Positions 26,389-35,877 of a stretch of 64,000 nucleotides of DNA are shown in pieces (position 1 is the first letter of the stretch; every line of letters begins with the position of its first letter). Under the pieces are notes generated by a model. It saw only the letters and a list, made by a program, of their open reading frames with translations. It was not told the DNA's origin and made no database searches. The stretch is from Paenibacillus paeoniae (lineage in GTDB: Bacteria > Bacillota > Bacilli > Paenibacillales > Paenibacillaceae). The DNA is taken from the NCBI RefSeq assembly GCF_003388735.1, contig NZ_QUBQ01000002.1:620001-684000 (forward strand), read 5' to 3'. The translations under genes and the position numbers were made by a program.

Positions 26389-27234
26389 ATGAATCCTTAT
26401 GTAGGCATCGAGATTGACGGGGACCATATGGTCCTGCTTGCAGACACGCCGGAAGGCTTACTGAAACATTCAGTCCCAACAGGAAAAGACTGCGAGCTTG
26501 CACATTTGCAGCGGGAAGTTGAGCTTTTTGTCCAGCGTTTGCCCTATACGCCGAAGGGAATCGGCATGGGTATGCCCGGGCTTGTAGCTGGTCATGACAA
26601 GGTAGAGCTGAGCCATGTCGTACCTGCACTGAACGGCGTCACTGCCGGACAATTCTCTACCGCAGCGAACCTGCCGGTCGCCTTCATCAATGATGTGAAA
26701 GCGGCTACTTTGGCAGAGGCGGCCCATCACGCGGACCGCGATACCGTCATCGTCGTTATGATTGACACGTTTATGGCATCAGGGGTCGTCGTACAAGGTA
26801 ATCTATTGCGGGGGGCCAAGGGCTGGAGCGGCGAATTCGGCTACATGGTGATGTCGGTTGACGGTGAGCCGAAATTACTGGATCTGCTCGCAAGCGGCTA
26901 TGCCATTACGAGCCAGACCGGTGTGGACAGCGCAACCATCCGTCAATTGCTGAAACAAAATGATGCCAATGCCTTGGAAACGGTGCGGAAAGCTGGAACC
27001 TATCTAGGCTATGCGCTGACAAACCTGATTCATCTGTATAACCCGGACGTGCTCGTTATCGGCGGAAGCACGCCTGCGTACAGGGGGTACATGGAAGCTG
27101 CCCAGTCTGCACTAGAAGCCCAGGCGCTTCCCGAACTGCTGAAGTGCTGCTCCATTGAAGCACCAAGAGTAAAGAGCCATTCCATGGCTTACGGCGCAAG
27201 GGAATGGATACAGAAACTCGAATCCGCTACATAA
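26389..27234 (+). CDS. ROK family protein lacking the zinc-binding motif
   Basis: This 281-residue ROK-fold protein has no N-terminal HTH. The ATP and substrate regions are recognisable: GIGMGMPGLV, the catalytic Asp in INDVKAATLAEA, and GVVVQGNLLRGAKGWSGEFGY. The usual GH...CxCGxxGC zinc signature after that point is absent: the His is Tyr and no Cys cluster follows. It may be a sugar kinase of a divergent branch or a non-catalytic sugar sensor. It has a strong AGGAGGAG site and is monocistronic. Confidence 0.82.
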   Translation: MNPYVGIEIDGDHMVLLADTPEGLLKHSVPTGKDCELAHLQREVELFVQRLPYTPKGIGMGMPGLVAGHDKVELSHVVPALNGVTAGQFSTAANLPVAFINDVKAATLAEAAHHADRDTVIVVMIDTFMASGVVVQGNLLRGAKGWSGEFGYMVMSVDGEPKLLDLLASGYAITSQTGVDSATIRQLLKQNDANALETVRKAGTYLGYALTNLIHLYNPDVLVIGGSTPAYRGYMEAAQSALEAQALPELLKCCSIEAPRVKSHSMAYGAREWIQKLESAT

Positions 27235-27264
27235 GAACTTATACCTCATTCTTTGAATAACCAA

Positions 27265-27288
27265 AAAGCCCGGCATACGCCGGGCTTT
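27265..27288. terminator. Bidirectional intrinsic terminator
   Basis: A perfect 10-bp GC-rich stem (AAAGCCCGGC / GCCGGGCTTT) with a 4-base loop lies between the convergent ROK and pspA genes. Confidence 0.9.
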
Positions 27289-27313
27289 ACTATTTCAATC
27301 TACGCATGTGTGA

Positions 27314-27997
27314 CTAGGACTTCTGTCCCTCAAGCTCCGCTTTAAGCGCCGCAAGCTCGTCGTCGATTTCGGTATGCTTGGCATCCTTCTCGAGCTGATC
27401 GAACTTATCGTCAATGGATTTGCCTTCATTGGCAAGCTCGTAAGCTGCGTCTGCCTGATCATGCATTTGCTTGATCTTCTCTTCCATGCGAGTGAACGTC
27501 GCACCCAGGTTGTCTACGCCGACGCCGCTCATCGTCTTGTTGATGCGCTCTTGCGCTTTAGCCGCTTCGGCTTGGGCAATGAGTGAGCTGCGCTGCGTCT
27601 TCATCTCCTGAACCTTCGTCTTCATTTCCTTCAGCTGCGCACGAAGCTTATCCGCCGTCGCTTTCGCACGGTCATAGTTCGCTTGAAGCGTGTCGCGCTT
27701 GTCCGCATGGCGCTTCTTGTCTGCCAGCGCTTCGCGTGCGAGCGACTCGTTGCTGCTTGCAAGTGCTTGACGAGCCTGCTGATCACGCTTGCCTACAATC
27801 TCGGTCGCTTCCTGAAGCTCACGCTCGAAACGCTTCTCCACAGCAATCTGCGAAGTGACGGCAGCCGTTACCTTCTCAATATCTTCATCCAGCTCACGCA
27901 GCACCTGATCAATCATTTTCACCGGATCTTCCATCTTGTCGATTGCCGCATTGACATTCGCCTTGCCTACTCTGAACAGACGTTGAAAAATACTCAT
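27314..27997 (-). CDS. pspA: PspA/IM30 family envelope-stress protein
   Basis: The 227-residue protein is almost wholly helical and coiled-coil, starting MSIFQRLFRVGKANVNAAID, with DPVKMIDQVLRELDEDIEKV and a C-terminal helix ending DDELAALKAELEGQ. PspA proteins assemble on damaged membranes and keep them sealed. The ATG at 27997 follows GGGGAGG; the frame is open further upstream without a site. It lies 88 bp downstream of the binding-protein gene on the same strand and may also be read from that unit. Confidence 0.92.
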   Translation of the reverse strand: MSIFQRLFRVGKANVNAAIDKMEDPVKMIDQVLRELDEDIEKVTAAVTSQIAVEKRFERELQEATEIVGKRDQQARQALASSNESLAREALADKKRHADKRDTLQANYDRAKATADKLRAQLKEMKTKVQEMKTQRSSLIAQAEAAKAQERINKTMSGVGVDNLGATFTRMEEKIKQMHDQADAAYELANEGKSIDDKFDQLEKDAKHTEIDDELAALKAELEGQKS

Positions 27998-28085
27998 GTC
28001 TCTGGCCTCCCCATTCGATACAATGTATACATAGTTATACGCTTCTGCCAGCAATTTGGTTTCATTCGCCATTATATTACCTGTG

Positions 28086-29420
28086 TCAACGAAGCTCAAC
28101 CTCTTTCTTTTTTTGTTCTGCCAAATATGCTTTTAAAATGTTGATTTCTTTTCCAAGCGCTCCTCTAATCTCTTTCTCCGCATCTTTAATGATAGCGTCT
28201 GCCGTTCGCTCGCGTTCAATACCTTGATTGATCACCTTGGACCATATCGCTTTGGCTTGCACATCGATAGGAGTCGGCATCATCTCCTCCATCTGCTTGG
28301 CAAGCGTTTCATTCAAGCTATACAAATTTTGTCCGCCAAAAAAGTCGTTTTTGCGCTCCAAGCGTTCCGCCTTTCCTCTCGCCGGATAATAGGACGGTAC
28401 ACTGTTGCTCTTGATCGCCCTCATGCTCCACTCCGTTACACAAAACTCGATAAAGGTATAGGCCCACCGCTTGTTCTTCGCAGCAGTAGGAAGCATGAAG
28501 CTTGAGCTGTTGACCCAGCCGTACAGATCAAATGGCAGACGCGTCTGCCTCCACAGCCCGGCAGTCTCCGGGGCCCATAGCTCGATTTGGCCTGCTCCCC
28601 ATGTCCCCATGTATAACATTGCGACCTTTCCTTTTCTGATCGCTTGCGAACCGAACTGCGTCCATATGTCCGAGGATGAAAGAAGCCCTTCATCATACAC
28701 GGTCTTGGCAATATCAATTGCCGTCCTCGACGCATCCGTATTTCTTCCGAGCTCCATATTATCGACGAACATCGGTTGAGTGCTGTCGAATAATTGAATA
28801 ACATCCATCGGCCAGGTTGTAATATAACTGTTGCTTTCCTTCAGAGCCCGCGCTATATTGAGCCAATTCTTCGGATCCTCCATAAACACGCCAAGCTCCT
28901 CCGGCTCTGATGGGAAGCCGTGCTCCTCCAAGATGTCGGCGCGATAATAAGTAACCATTGGCGAACTGCCGGATGGAAGTCCGATCAAAGCGCTCCGGTC
29001 AAACGATAGATTGCTGCTCCATAGACTCTCGCTGAAATCGTCCTGGTATTGGCCTGCACCGTAATCAAGCAAATTTTCCAAACCCGCGATCGCGCTGAAC
29101 TGTCCGAAGTGCTCGCTGTCGGCTATCATAACGTCCGGTGATTTCCCTTCCGCCATCGCTTGCTGATAAGCGTTTACATAAGCATCGTTCGAAAAGGTCT
29201 CCACATGCACCGTCACATTGGGATGCTTGATCTGGAAGGCCTCGACTATAGGCTCCCAACCTCCATAGTAGGACCAGAACTCAAGCTCTACCGGGTCCTT
29301 CGACATTTGAACAGGCGTCGCTCTCAGGTTATCCTCCTCATGACTCGGAGCGATTGCGGCCTGATCACAAGCTGTTAGCGCAATTAATATAGCAAGAATA
29401 ATCATTCGTACGTTTCTCAT
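28086..29420 (-). CDS. Family-1 extracellular solute-binding lipoprotein
   Basis: The signal ends in lipobox LTAC. The body has the family-1 (sugar-type) binding-protein features: VELEFWSYYGGWEPIVEAF, PDVMIADSEHFG, GLPSGSSPMVTYYRADIL and a later GKVAMLYMGTWG. No ABC permease or ATPase is next to it. Its start overlaps the stop of the GGDEF-EAL gene by 4 bp (ATGA), so both are made together. I infer it presents a ligand to that membrane protein or works with a distant transporter. It is 444 residues. Confidence 0.85.
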   Translation of the reverse strand: MRNVRMIILAILIALTACDQAAIAPSHEEDNLRATPVQMSKDPVELEFWSYYGGWEPIVEAFQIKHPNVTVHVETFSNDAYVNAYQQAMAEGKSPDVMIADSEHFGQFSAIAGLENLLDYGAGQYQDDFSESLWSSNLSFDRSALIGLPSGSSPMVTYYRADILEEHGFPSEPEELGVFMEDPKNWLNIARALKESNSYITTWPMDVIQLFDSTQPMFVDNMELGRNTDASRTAIDIAKTVYDEGLLSSSDIWTQFGSQAIRKGKVAMLYMGTWGAGQIELWAPETAGLWRQTRLPFDLYGWVNSSSFMLPTAAKNKRWAYTFIEFCVTEWSMRAIKSNSVPSYYPARGKAERLERKNDFFGGQNLYSLNETLAKQMEEMMPTPIDVQAKAIWSKVINQGIERERTADAIIKDAEKEIRGALGKEINILKAYLAEQKKKEVELR

Positions 29421-32071
29421 GCTTCCGCCCCTCGTCTTTGAAAAGGTAAGCTGCGCATTTCGTTTCGGATGTAACGCTCGAATTGCTCGCTGCGAAGCGG
29501 CTTGCTGAAATAATAGCCCTGCAATTCATCGCAATGCAGTCCTGCGAAGAAAACTCTTTCCTCCTCTGTCTCAATCCCCTCTGCAACTACTCTCAGCCCC
29601 ATGCTGTGTGCCAGCTCGATCACCGCTCGTACGACAGAGGACTTGCGCACATCATGCTCAGCGTCCTTAATAAAGGTCCGATCCAGCTTTACGATGGAGA
29701 CCGGAAGGCGCTGAAGCTGACTGAGCGACGAATATCCTGTTCCGAAATCGTCGATAGAGATTTGAATGCCGAGCTGCTGCAGCTCGGTCAGCATATCAAT
29801 AACACTCTCCATCTGACGGATAAAGACGCTCTCCGTAATCTCGATCACGACCATATGAGGATCGATTCGCGTATCTTTCAATATCTCGACAATTCCCTCT
29901 ACCAGATTCCGTTGGTCAAAGTGCTTTGCCGACAAGTTAATGGACACCGGAAGCAACGGAAATCCGCGCTCCTGCCATTTCTTCGCTTGCCTGCAGGCTT
30001 CCCTGAACACCCACATGTCAATATCCAGAATCAGTCCCGAGGCTTCAGCCAGCGGAATAAATCTGTATGGAGGGATAAGTCCAAGCTCATGATGCTCCCA
30101 GCGCACAAGCGCCTCGAATCCAATCGTTGCCCCCGTACCCGGACAGACCTTAGGTTGATACATCAGGAAAAATTGTTTATTCTCAAGCGCTCGGCGCATC
30201 CCGTTCTCCAGATGCATCTTGTCATTCATCGATTGCTCCATCTCATGGTCGAAGAAGTGATAGCTGCTCCTGCCCTGCTCTTTGGCTTTGTACATCGCCA
30301 TATCCGCCTTCTTCACAATATCATCGATGGTAGAGCCGTTCTCCGGATACAGGCTAATACCGACGCTGGTCGTCGTATAGATGACCGATTCATTCAACTC
30401 AAATGGCAGGTTAAAACAAGCGCAAATGCGTTCAGCAAACTCAACAGGCGACGCAGAATTCAGATAATGAAGCACGAATACAAATTCATCTCCGCCCAGT
30501 CTGAACACATGACAATTCTCCTCCGCGATATCGGTGAACCGCATCGCCACCGCTTGTAGAAGAACATCGCCAGTCGCATGCCCGAGCGAATCGTTAATCT
30601 GCTTGAATCGATTCAAGTCGACGAACATGACAGCGAATTTCTGGTCGCTGTGTCCGGAATCGGCCAACATAGCCTCCAGCGTCTGCTGGAAGTGATGACG
30701 GTTCGGCAAACCGGTCAAATTATCAAAGTAGGCCATCACATGGAGCTGCTCTTCTGAGTTGCGCAATTGCTGATTCATTCGCTCTGCGTCCTGCAGCATT
30801 AGCGATAGGTTGAGGGACATATCCTTGAAATTGTGGACTAGCGAGTCGATCTCCAATATTCCGCTATTAGGCCACTCCAGCGGTACGCCCGTCGTCAGCT
30901 TGATAGGCAGATTTGTCGTAGAGCCGGCTAGCTGCCGCAGGCCGCGGCTAAGCCAGCGATTAATTCCGTATGCCAATATCCCCGCCACAAGAACGCTCCC
31001 TAGCGTATAGAGCAGATGATAGATGTATTCCAAAAAAATCTGTTCCTTGAACGTCTCTACCGGTACGCTTACGGCAATCAAGATCGGCATGTTCTCCATC
31101 TGGAGTCGATAGACGTAATTCGCGTCTCGCCATTGCTCGGTAGGCATAAGCATAATACTCTGCTGCTGCGGCATCTCGATCCCGAAGTTCTCGGCGATCG
31201 GTTGAAGGGCAACGACTTTCTGACGATCAGCCTCCCTCTTCAGCGATGTCGTCGCCATCAGATTCTCGCTTTCGCCCTTCATCGTAATATCGAACAGCTT
31301 TTGAGACGTATGCCGATTAATGATTTCATTTAAATATCCAATCTGAATTACGTTATGAAGACGGACTCCGAGTATATCCTCGTCACTCCATTGGATGAGC
31401 TCGTCGGATATGCTGGATGCGGTATTGCTGACAGTCTGGAGTGTAGAGTTCGTAGAGGAGTGGTATGAATTCCAGCCGCTAATGATCATAATGACCAGAA
31501 ATGGCAAAGCAACGATGGTAATGGACAAGTGAAACAGCGCACGACTAAAGGGGATCGGCTTATGCTTGTCCACATCCAGATTAAGCCATCTGCGCAGCGG
31601 AAGATAATCGACCAGAATTTCTGATATTAACGCATTGAACATGCCGTTGGCGGCCGTAACGGCCAATAGGAGAATAAATTCGGTCGTAGAGAACGGGCCG
31701 GACAGGTAGCAGCCCAGCAAGGTAAGCGGCGTGCCCATGATGATCCAGAAGGCTATGCCAGGCACCAGGACGGGAACCTGCTTCCTGCGCTGCCAGATCC
31801 CGATCCAGCAAGCTTCGAGCAGGAAGATAACCATATATAGAGGAGAATTGAACAAAAGCACAGCAGCGCTGTACGTGACGACTCCCGCGGTCAGGCCAAT
31901 ACGAAGACCGAAGAGCCGAATGAGCAGGAGAAGCATAATATTCGTAAATGTAAACGTGATTCCATAGATCAGTTGAAGCTGCTCCGAGGCGCTGATCAGT
32001 GCCATTATGACAATACATGCAATAAACAGCGTGCTGCGTCTGGTACGGGAGCTGTCTATATGTCTCAACAT
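29417..32071 (-). CDS. Membrane GGDEF-EAL cyclic-di-GMP protein
   Basis: This 884-residue protein has about five N-terminal helices (20-160), a further helix near 185-200, an extracellular sensor region (about 200-345), a helix (350-370), a HAMP-like linker, then GGDEF (motif at 526-530) and EAL (653-655) domains. Both active sites look intact: RLGGDEF, GFEALVRW, the later SIDDFGTGYSSL and AEGIETEEE. The usual RxxD inhibitory site before GGDEF is absent. It can in principle make and break cyclic-di-GMP. The overlapping downstream binding lipoprotein may supply its extracellular signal. Confidence 0.93.
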   Translation of the reverse strand: MLRHIDSSRTRRSTLFIACIVIMALISASEQLQLIYGITFTFTNIMLLLLIRLFGLRIGLTAGVVTYSAAVLLFNSPLYMVIFLLEACWIGIWQRRKQVPVLVPGIAFWIIMGTPLTLLGCYLSGPFSTTEFILLLAVTAANGMFNALISEILVDYLPLRRWLNLDVDKHKPIPFSRALFHLSITIVALPFLVIMIISGWNSYHSSTNSTLQTVSNTASSISDELIQWSDEDILGVRLHNVIQIGYLNEIINRHTSQKLFDITMKGESENLMATTSLKREADRQKVVALQPIAENFGIEMPQQQSIMLMPTEQWRDANYVYRLQMENMPILIAVSVPVETFKEQIFLEYIYHLLYTLGSVLVAGILAYGINRWLSRGLRQLAGSTTNLPIKLTTGVPLEWPNSGILEIDSLVHNFKDMSLNLSLMLQDAERMNQQLRNSEEQLHVMAYFDNLTGLPNRHHFQQTLEAMLADSGHSDQKFAVMFVDLNRFKQINDSLGHATGDVLLQAVAMRFTDIAEENCHVFRLGGDEFVFVLHYLNSASPVEFAERICACFNLPFELNESVIYTTTSVGISLYPENGSTIDDIVKKADMAMYKAKEQGRSSYHFFDHEMEQSMNDKMHLENGMRRALENKQFFLMYQPKVCPGTGATIGFEALVRWEHHELGLIPPYRFIPLAEASGLILDIDMWVFREACRQAKKWQERGFPLLPVSINLSAKHFDQRNLVEGIVEILKDTRIDPHMVVIEITESVFIRQMESVIDMLTELQQLGIQISIDDFGTGYSSLSQLQRLPVSIVKLDRTFIKDAEHDVRKSSVVRAVIELAHSMGLRVVAEGIETEEERVFFAGLHCDELQGYYFSKPLRSEQFERYIRNEMRSLPFQRRGAEA

Positions 32072-32560
32072 GTGAACACGACCCTTTCAAACCGAATCCT
32101 GCACTAGCCTAATAGCATTTGAGACTTCTCTCCCAAATCATACCATAAGTCGCTAGACTAGACACGGGTTATGTTCATCATCAATAGGGATATTTTTCTA
32201 TTATTTCATGTTTTGGGGTTTCTCGCGAATAATGACTTACGACTTGCTAGACTTGCGCAGTCGGCGGTCATTATATAGAACAGTCCCAGCTCGTCGGTTA
32301 GCTGGAACTTAGAGTGTGTTAAAGTGCGATTGGACTCCTCGCACTTTATGTTTATGTGATGAATTGGATTTAGGCAGCCATCAGGGAAATTGGTTTGATT
32401 GGTTTGATGCGTCTCAGAATTAAGCTGGTCTGGGAGCTAAAGTTATGGGTCTGGTTTTTTGTCATTTGATTTAAAAAAGAATGAGTTCCTCATCATGCTG
32501 AAGTCGTTGAGCGTGCTCAATGCGTACTCGGAGCATACTTGGAGCGTCCTACCATGGGAG
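32072..32560. other. Intergenic region left of the repeat block
   Basis: No gene is supported. It should contain the GGDEF-EAL promoter near its left end. Two hairpins are visible: CCAGCT / AGCTGG (32286-32305) and AAAGTGCGA / TCGCACTTT (32321-32347). The last 35 bases already resemble degenerate copies of the 51-bp repeat that follows. Confidence 0.5.
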
Positions 32561-32630
32561 TAAGACGTTGATGGGAGTTAAGTCGTTCTGTGCGACTTGG
32601 AGTGTGCGAGGAGAGACATACATAGACATT

Positions 32631-33158
32631 AAGGCGTTGAAACCGACCTAAATCGCACTCGGAGCGTCCTTCAAGGGCATTAAGGCGTTGAAACCGACTT
32701 AGAGCGCACTTGGAACGTCCTACCATGAGATTAAGACGTTGAAACCGACCTAAATCGCACTCGGAGCGTCCTTCAAGGGCATTAAGGCGCTGAAACCGAC
32801 TTAGAGCACACTCCGAGCGTACTACCATGAGAGTAAGACGTTGAAAACGACCTAAATCGCACTCGGAGCGTCCTTCAAGGGCATAAAGGCGTTGAAATCG
32901 ACTTAGAGCGCACTTGGAACGTCCTACCATGAGAGTAAGACGTTGAAACCGACCTAAATCGCACTCGGAGCGTCCTTCAAGAGCATTAAGGCGTTGAAAC
33001 CGACTTAGAGCGCACTCCGAGCGTACTACCATGAGAGTAAGACGTTGAAACCGACCTAAATCGCACTCGGAGCGTCCTTCAAGGGCATTAAGGCGTTGAA
33101 ACCGACTTAGAGCGCACTCCGAGCGTACTACCATGAGAGTAAGACGTTGAAACCGACT
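32631..33158. repeat. 51-bp tandem array, alternating as a 102-bp higher-order repeat
   Basis: Ten full units of exactly 51 bp start at 32631, 32682 and so on to 33090, followed by an 18-base partial copy; degenerate copies precede it from about 32525. Each unit begins AAGGCGTTGAAACCGAC or a close variant. Odd units (type A) continue with CTAAATCGCACTCGGAGCG and even units (type B) with TTAGAGCGCAC. Because 51 is a multiple of three, a 234-codon minus-strand frame stays open (32517-33221), but it has no usable start site and I do not call it a gene. Confidence 0.9.
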
Positions 33159-33368
33159 AAAAAGTCTGCAAACAGGCTCATGAATACACGACAGCCATAT
33201 CGGCGTCAGTGGCAGTAGCAATCTCCAGACAACTTTCAGCCCAAAGAGAGGCAGTTTCAGCTCCCCCTCAGGTTGTTGCGTGTTGGGACTTTTACAACAC
33301 GCTGAGTTATAAATCGACCGCGCTCTTAAAACCGTTCATTGTTTTGGCGTGCAAGGCTGATAGTGAAG

Positions 33369-33710
33369 TTAGCGTTTCTCACTAACTCTATTTTGGAATT
33401 TCTGCCCCCTGGCGCGATTAGTGTTGTGTGGCGAAGCTAATGCGCCTTTTGGAGCGATTCCGAGCATTTAACGTTTCTCAGCAACACTAAATTAGCATTT
33501 TCCACCTTTTGGCGCGATTAGTGTTGTGTGGCCAAGCTAATTCGCCTTTTGGAGCGAGTCCGAGCATTTAACGTTTCTCAGCAACACTAAATTAGCATTT
33601 TCCACCTTTTGGCGCGATTAGTGTTGTGTGGCGAAGCTAATTTGCCTATTGGAGCGATTCCGAGCATTTAGCGTTTCTCAGCAACTCTAATTTCGGATTT
33701 CTGTCCCTCT
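33369..33710. repeat. 100-bp tandem array
   Basis: Three units of exactly 100 bp begin at 33411, 33511 and 33611 (GGCGCGATTAGTGTTGTGTG), preceded by a partial half unit from 33369. Each contains an inverted pair TTAGTGTTG / CAACACTAA about 55 bases apart (33418-33426 with 33482-33490, and again 100 bp on), so each unit can form its own hairpin; the third copy has one mismatch. The unit length is not a multiple of three and no frame stays open. Confidence 0.9.
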
Positions 33711-33757
33711 GGACTATTTTCGCGTTTCCACCCTTTTGACGCAATTAGTTGTGCGTG

Positions 33758-33926
33758 GCACTCTAATATCACCTTTGAGACTGTCCTCTAGATGGTGGGT
33801 CGCACTCTAATATCACCTTTTAAGATTGTCCTCTAGATGGTGGGTCGCACTCTAATATCACCTTTTAAGACTGTCCTCTAGATGGTGGGTCGCACTCTAA
33901 TATCACCTTTTAAGACTGTCCTCTGA
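33758..33926. repeat. 45-bp tandem array
   Basis: Nearly identical units of 44-45 bp begin with GCACTCTAATATCACCTTT at 33758, 33802, 33847 and 33892. The fourth copy stops 3 bp before the stop codon of the ABC ATPase gene, so the array forms the 3' untranslated region of that leftward transcript. No classical terminator hairpin was seen after that gene. Confidence 0.9.
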
Positions 33927-33929
33927 ATG

Positions 33930-35666
33930 TTAGCCGTTGGCGACAGCTACCCAATGTCCCTTTTTCACTTCCACGAATTCGGAACGCTCCAGCCCGTATG
34001 GATCGGCCTTGGACGCTTCGGCATTCAGGATCAGCTTTTTCTTCGACTCCACTTTCGGGTCCGGTACAGGAATCGCGGAAAGCAGCGATTTGGTGTACTC
34101 ATGCATCGGATTAGCATACAGCTCTTCGCTCTCGGCCAGCTCCACGATTTTGCCCCGATACATCACCGCAACCCGATCGCTGATATGCTTTACCATCGAC
34201 AGGTCATGCGCAATGAACAAATACGTTAGTCCCAGGCGCTGCTGAAGCTCCTCCAGAAGCTTCACAATCTGGGCCTGAATTGACACGTCCAGTGCCGACA
34301 GCGGTTCGTCGCAAATAATGAATTCAGGCTCGACAGCCAGTGTCCTCGCAATGCCGATCCGCTGGCGCTGGCCGCCGGAGAATTCATGCGGATATCGTAG
34401 CGCATGGGAGGCGTTCAGACCGACCATCTCGAGCAGCTCTTCCACCCGCTTCTGTCTCTGCGCCTTGCCCATGGACATCCCATGCACGTCCAGCGCTTCT
34501 CCAATAATGTCGATAATGCGAAGCCTTGGATTAAGCGAGGCATATGGGTCCTGGAAGATGATGCCCATATGACGCCTCATCTTCTTCATCTCGCTGCGGT
34601 TCAATTGCTGAAGCGGAATACCGCGGAAGAGCACCTCTCCGCCTGTCGCTTCATGGAGCCTCAGAATCGTCCTGCCGGTAGTCGACTTGCCGCTGCCGGA
34701 TTCGCCTACGACGCCAAGCGTCTCTCCTGCCTGAATATCAAAGCTGATATTGTTGACCGCCTTGACGATCTGCCCTTTGCCCAGGTCAAAATGCTGCTTC
34801 AGCGACCGGACCTGCAACAGAGGTACGTCGTCCTCCTCGCGGATGAAGCTTGGCGCCGGCTTCAGCTTCTTCTTCTCATCCAGCCTCGGCAGAGCATTAA
34901 GCAACCGTAGCGTATAAGGATGCTGCGGATTCGAGAAGATCTCCTCCGTAGTGCCCGTCTCGACAATTTCGCCTTCCTTCATGACAACGACTCGGTCGCA
35001 CATACTCGCTACTACGCCGAGGTCATGCGTGATCAATATAATGGATGTGCCAAGCTGTTTCTGGATATCCTTCATTTGTTGAAGAATTTGGGCTTGTATC
35101 GTCACATCCAGCGAAGTGGTGGGCTCATCGGCAATCAAGAGGGCTGGTCTGCAGGCCAAAGCGATGGCAATCATAACCCGCTGGCGCATGCCGCCCGAAA
35201 ACTCATGCGGATATTGATAGTAACGAGCTTCAGGATTTGTAATGCCCACCAGCTTCAGCATCTCGATCGCTTCCTTGCGCGCTTCCGACTTGCCCAGCTT
35301 GCGGTGTTTGATCAAGCTTTCCTCAATTTGATTGCCAATCCGCATGGTCGGATTAAGTGAGGACATCGGGTCCTGAAAGATCATGCCGATATCCCTGCCG
35401 CGGATGGCTTCCATCTCTGCATCGGTTTTGTCGGCCAGATTCTGTCCCTTAAAGTAGACCTCTCCACCCTTGACAATAGAAGGAGGAGACGGCAACAGAC
35501 GCATAATGGTACGGGCGGTCACGCTTTTTCCGCTTCCGGACTCGCCTACGATACCAAGCGTTTCTCCCTCTTTTACATCGAAGCTAACCTTGCGGACAGC
35601 CTCTACCTCTTTATCTCGCGAATAAAAGGAAACAGATAAATCATTCACTTTTAATAATATATTCAT
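33930..35666 (-). CDS. Fused double ATPase of a peptide-type ABC transporter (OppD-OppF fusion)
   Basis: This 578-residue protein contains two full ABC modules. The first has [23 protein letters not shown] and [13 protein letters not shown]; the second, from about residue 295, has [29 protein letters not shown] and [11 protein letters not shown]. Both are of the peptide/nickel (OppD/OppF) class. It energises the two permeases encoded divergently on the other strand. The ATG at 35666 is chosen for the GGGTGA site 4 bases upstream; an ATG ten codons earlier lacks one. Its 3' end touches a tandem-repeat array. Confidence 0.92.
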   Translation of the reverse strand: MNILLKVNDLSVSFYSRDKEVEAVRKVSFDVKEGETLGIVGESGSGKSVTARTIMRLLPSPPSIVKGGEVYFKGQNLADKTDAEMEAIRGRDIGMIFQDPMSSLNPTMRIGNQIEESLIKHRKLGKSEARKEAIEMLKLVGITNPEARYYQYPHEFSGGMRQRVMIAIALACRPALLIADEPTTSLDVTIQAQILQQMKDIQKQLGTSIILITHDLGVVASMCDRVVVMKEGEIVETGTTEEIFSNPQHPYTLRLLNALPRLDEKKKLKPAPSFIREEDDVPLLQVRSLKQHFDLGKGQIVKAVNNISFDIQAGETLGVVGESGSGKSTTGRTILRLHEATGGEVLFRGIPLQQLNRSEMKKMRRHMGIIFQDPYASLNPRLRIIDIIGEALDVHGMSMGKAQRQKRVEELLEMVGLNASHALRYPHEFSGGQRQRIGIARTLAVEPEFIICDEPLSALDVSIQAQIVKLLEELQQRLGLTYLFIAHDLSMVKHISDRVAVMYRGKIVELAESEELYANPMHEYTKSLLSAIPVPDPKVESKKKLILNAEASKADPYGLERSEFVEVKKGHWVAVANG

Positions 35667-35787
35667 GTTGTCACCCGCATTGTTATGATTTTCCATTCGA
35701 ATAAATGGTTTCGATCATCGTTATTCTTCTCTATTGCTTATTATATAATGTATAATATAGATTGTGTATTTACCAATAATAAGGATG

Positions 35788-35816
35788 TTGACTTTTTGAA
35801 TTCCTTAAAATAAAAT
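35788..35816 (+). promoter_or_regulatory. Sigma-A-type promoter of the permease operon
   Basis: TTGACT (35788-35793) and TAAAAT (35811-35816) are separated by 17 bp, in an AT-rich divergent region about 60 bp upstream of the first permease start. Confidence 0.7.
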
Positions 35817-35877
35817 CTACTATATTGATCGGAATAATGCAATTAAAAAATGCTGGAATGAAAAGGGGCGGACTTGC

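Noticed and set aside
32517..33221. 234-codon minus-strand frame of 17-residue repeats as a gene
   Set aside because: The frame stays open only because 51 is a multiple of three. It begins at TTG with no spaced ribosome site and has no non-repeat domain.
32631..33926. CRISPR array
   Set aside because: The units are head-to-tail copies with no unique spacers between short repeats, and no cas genes are present.
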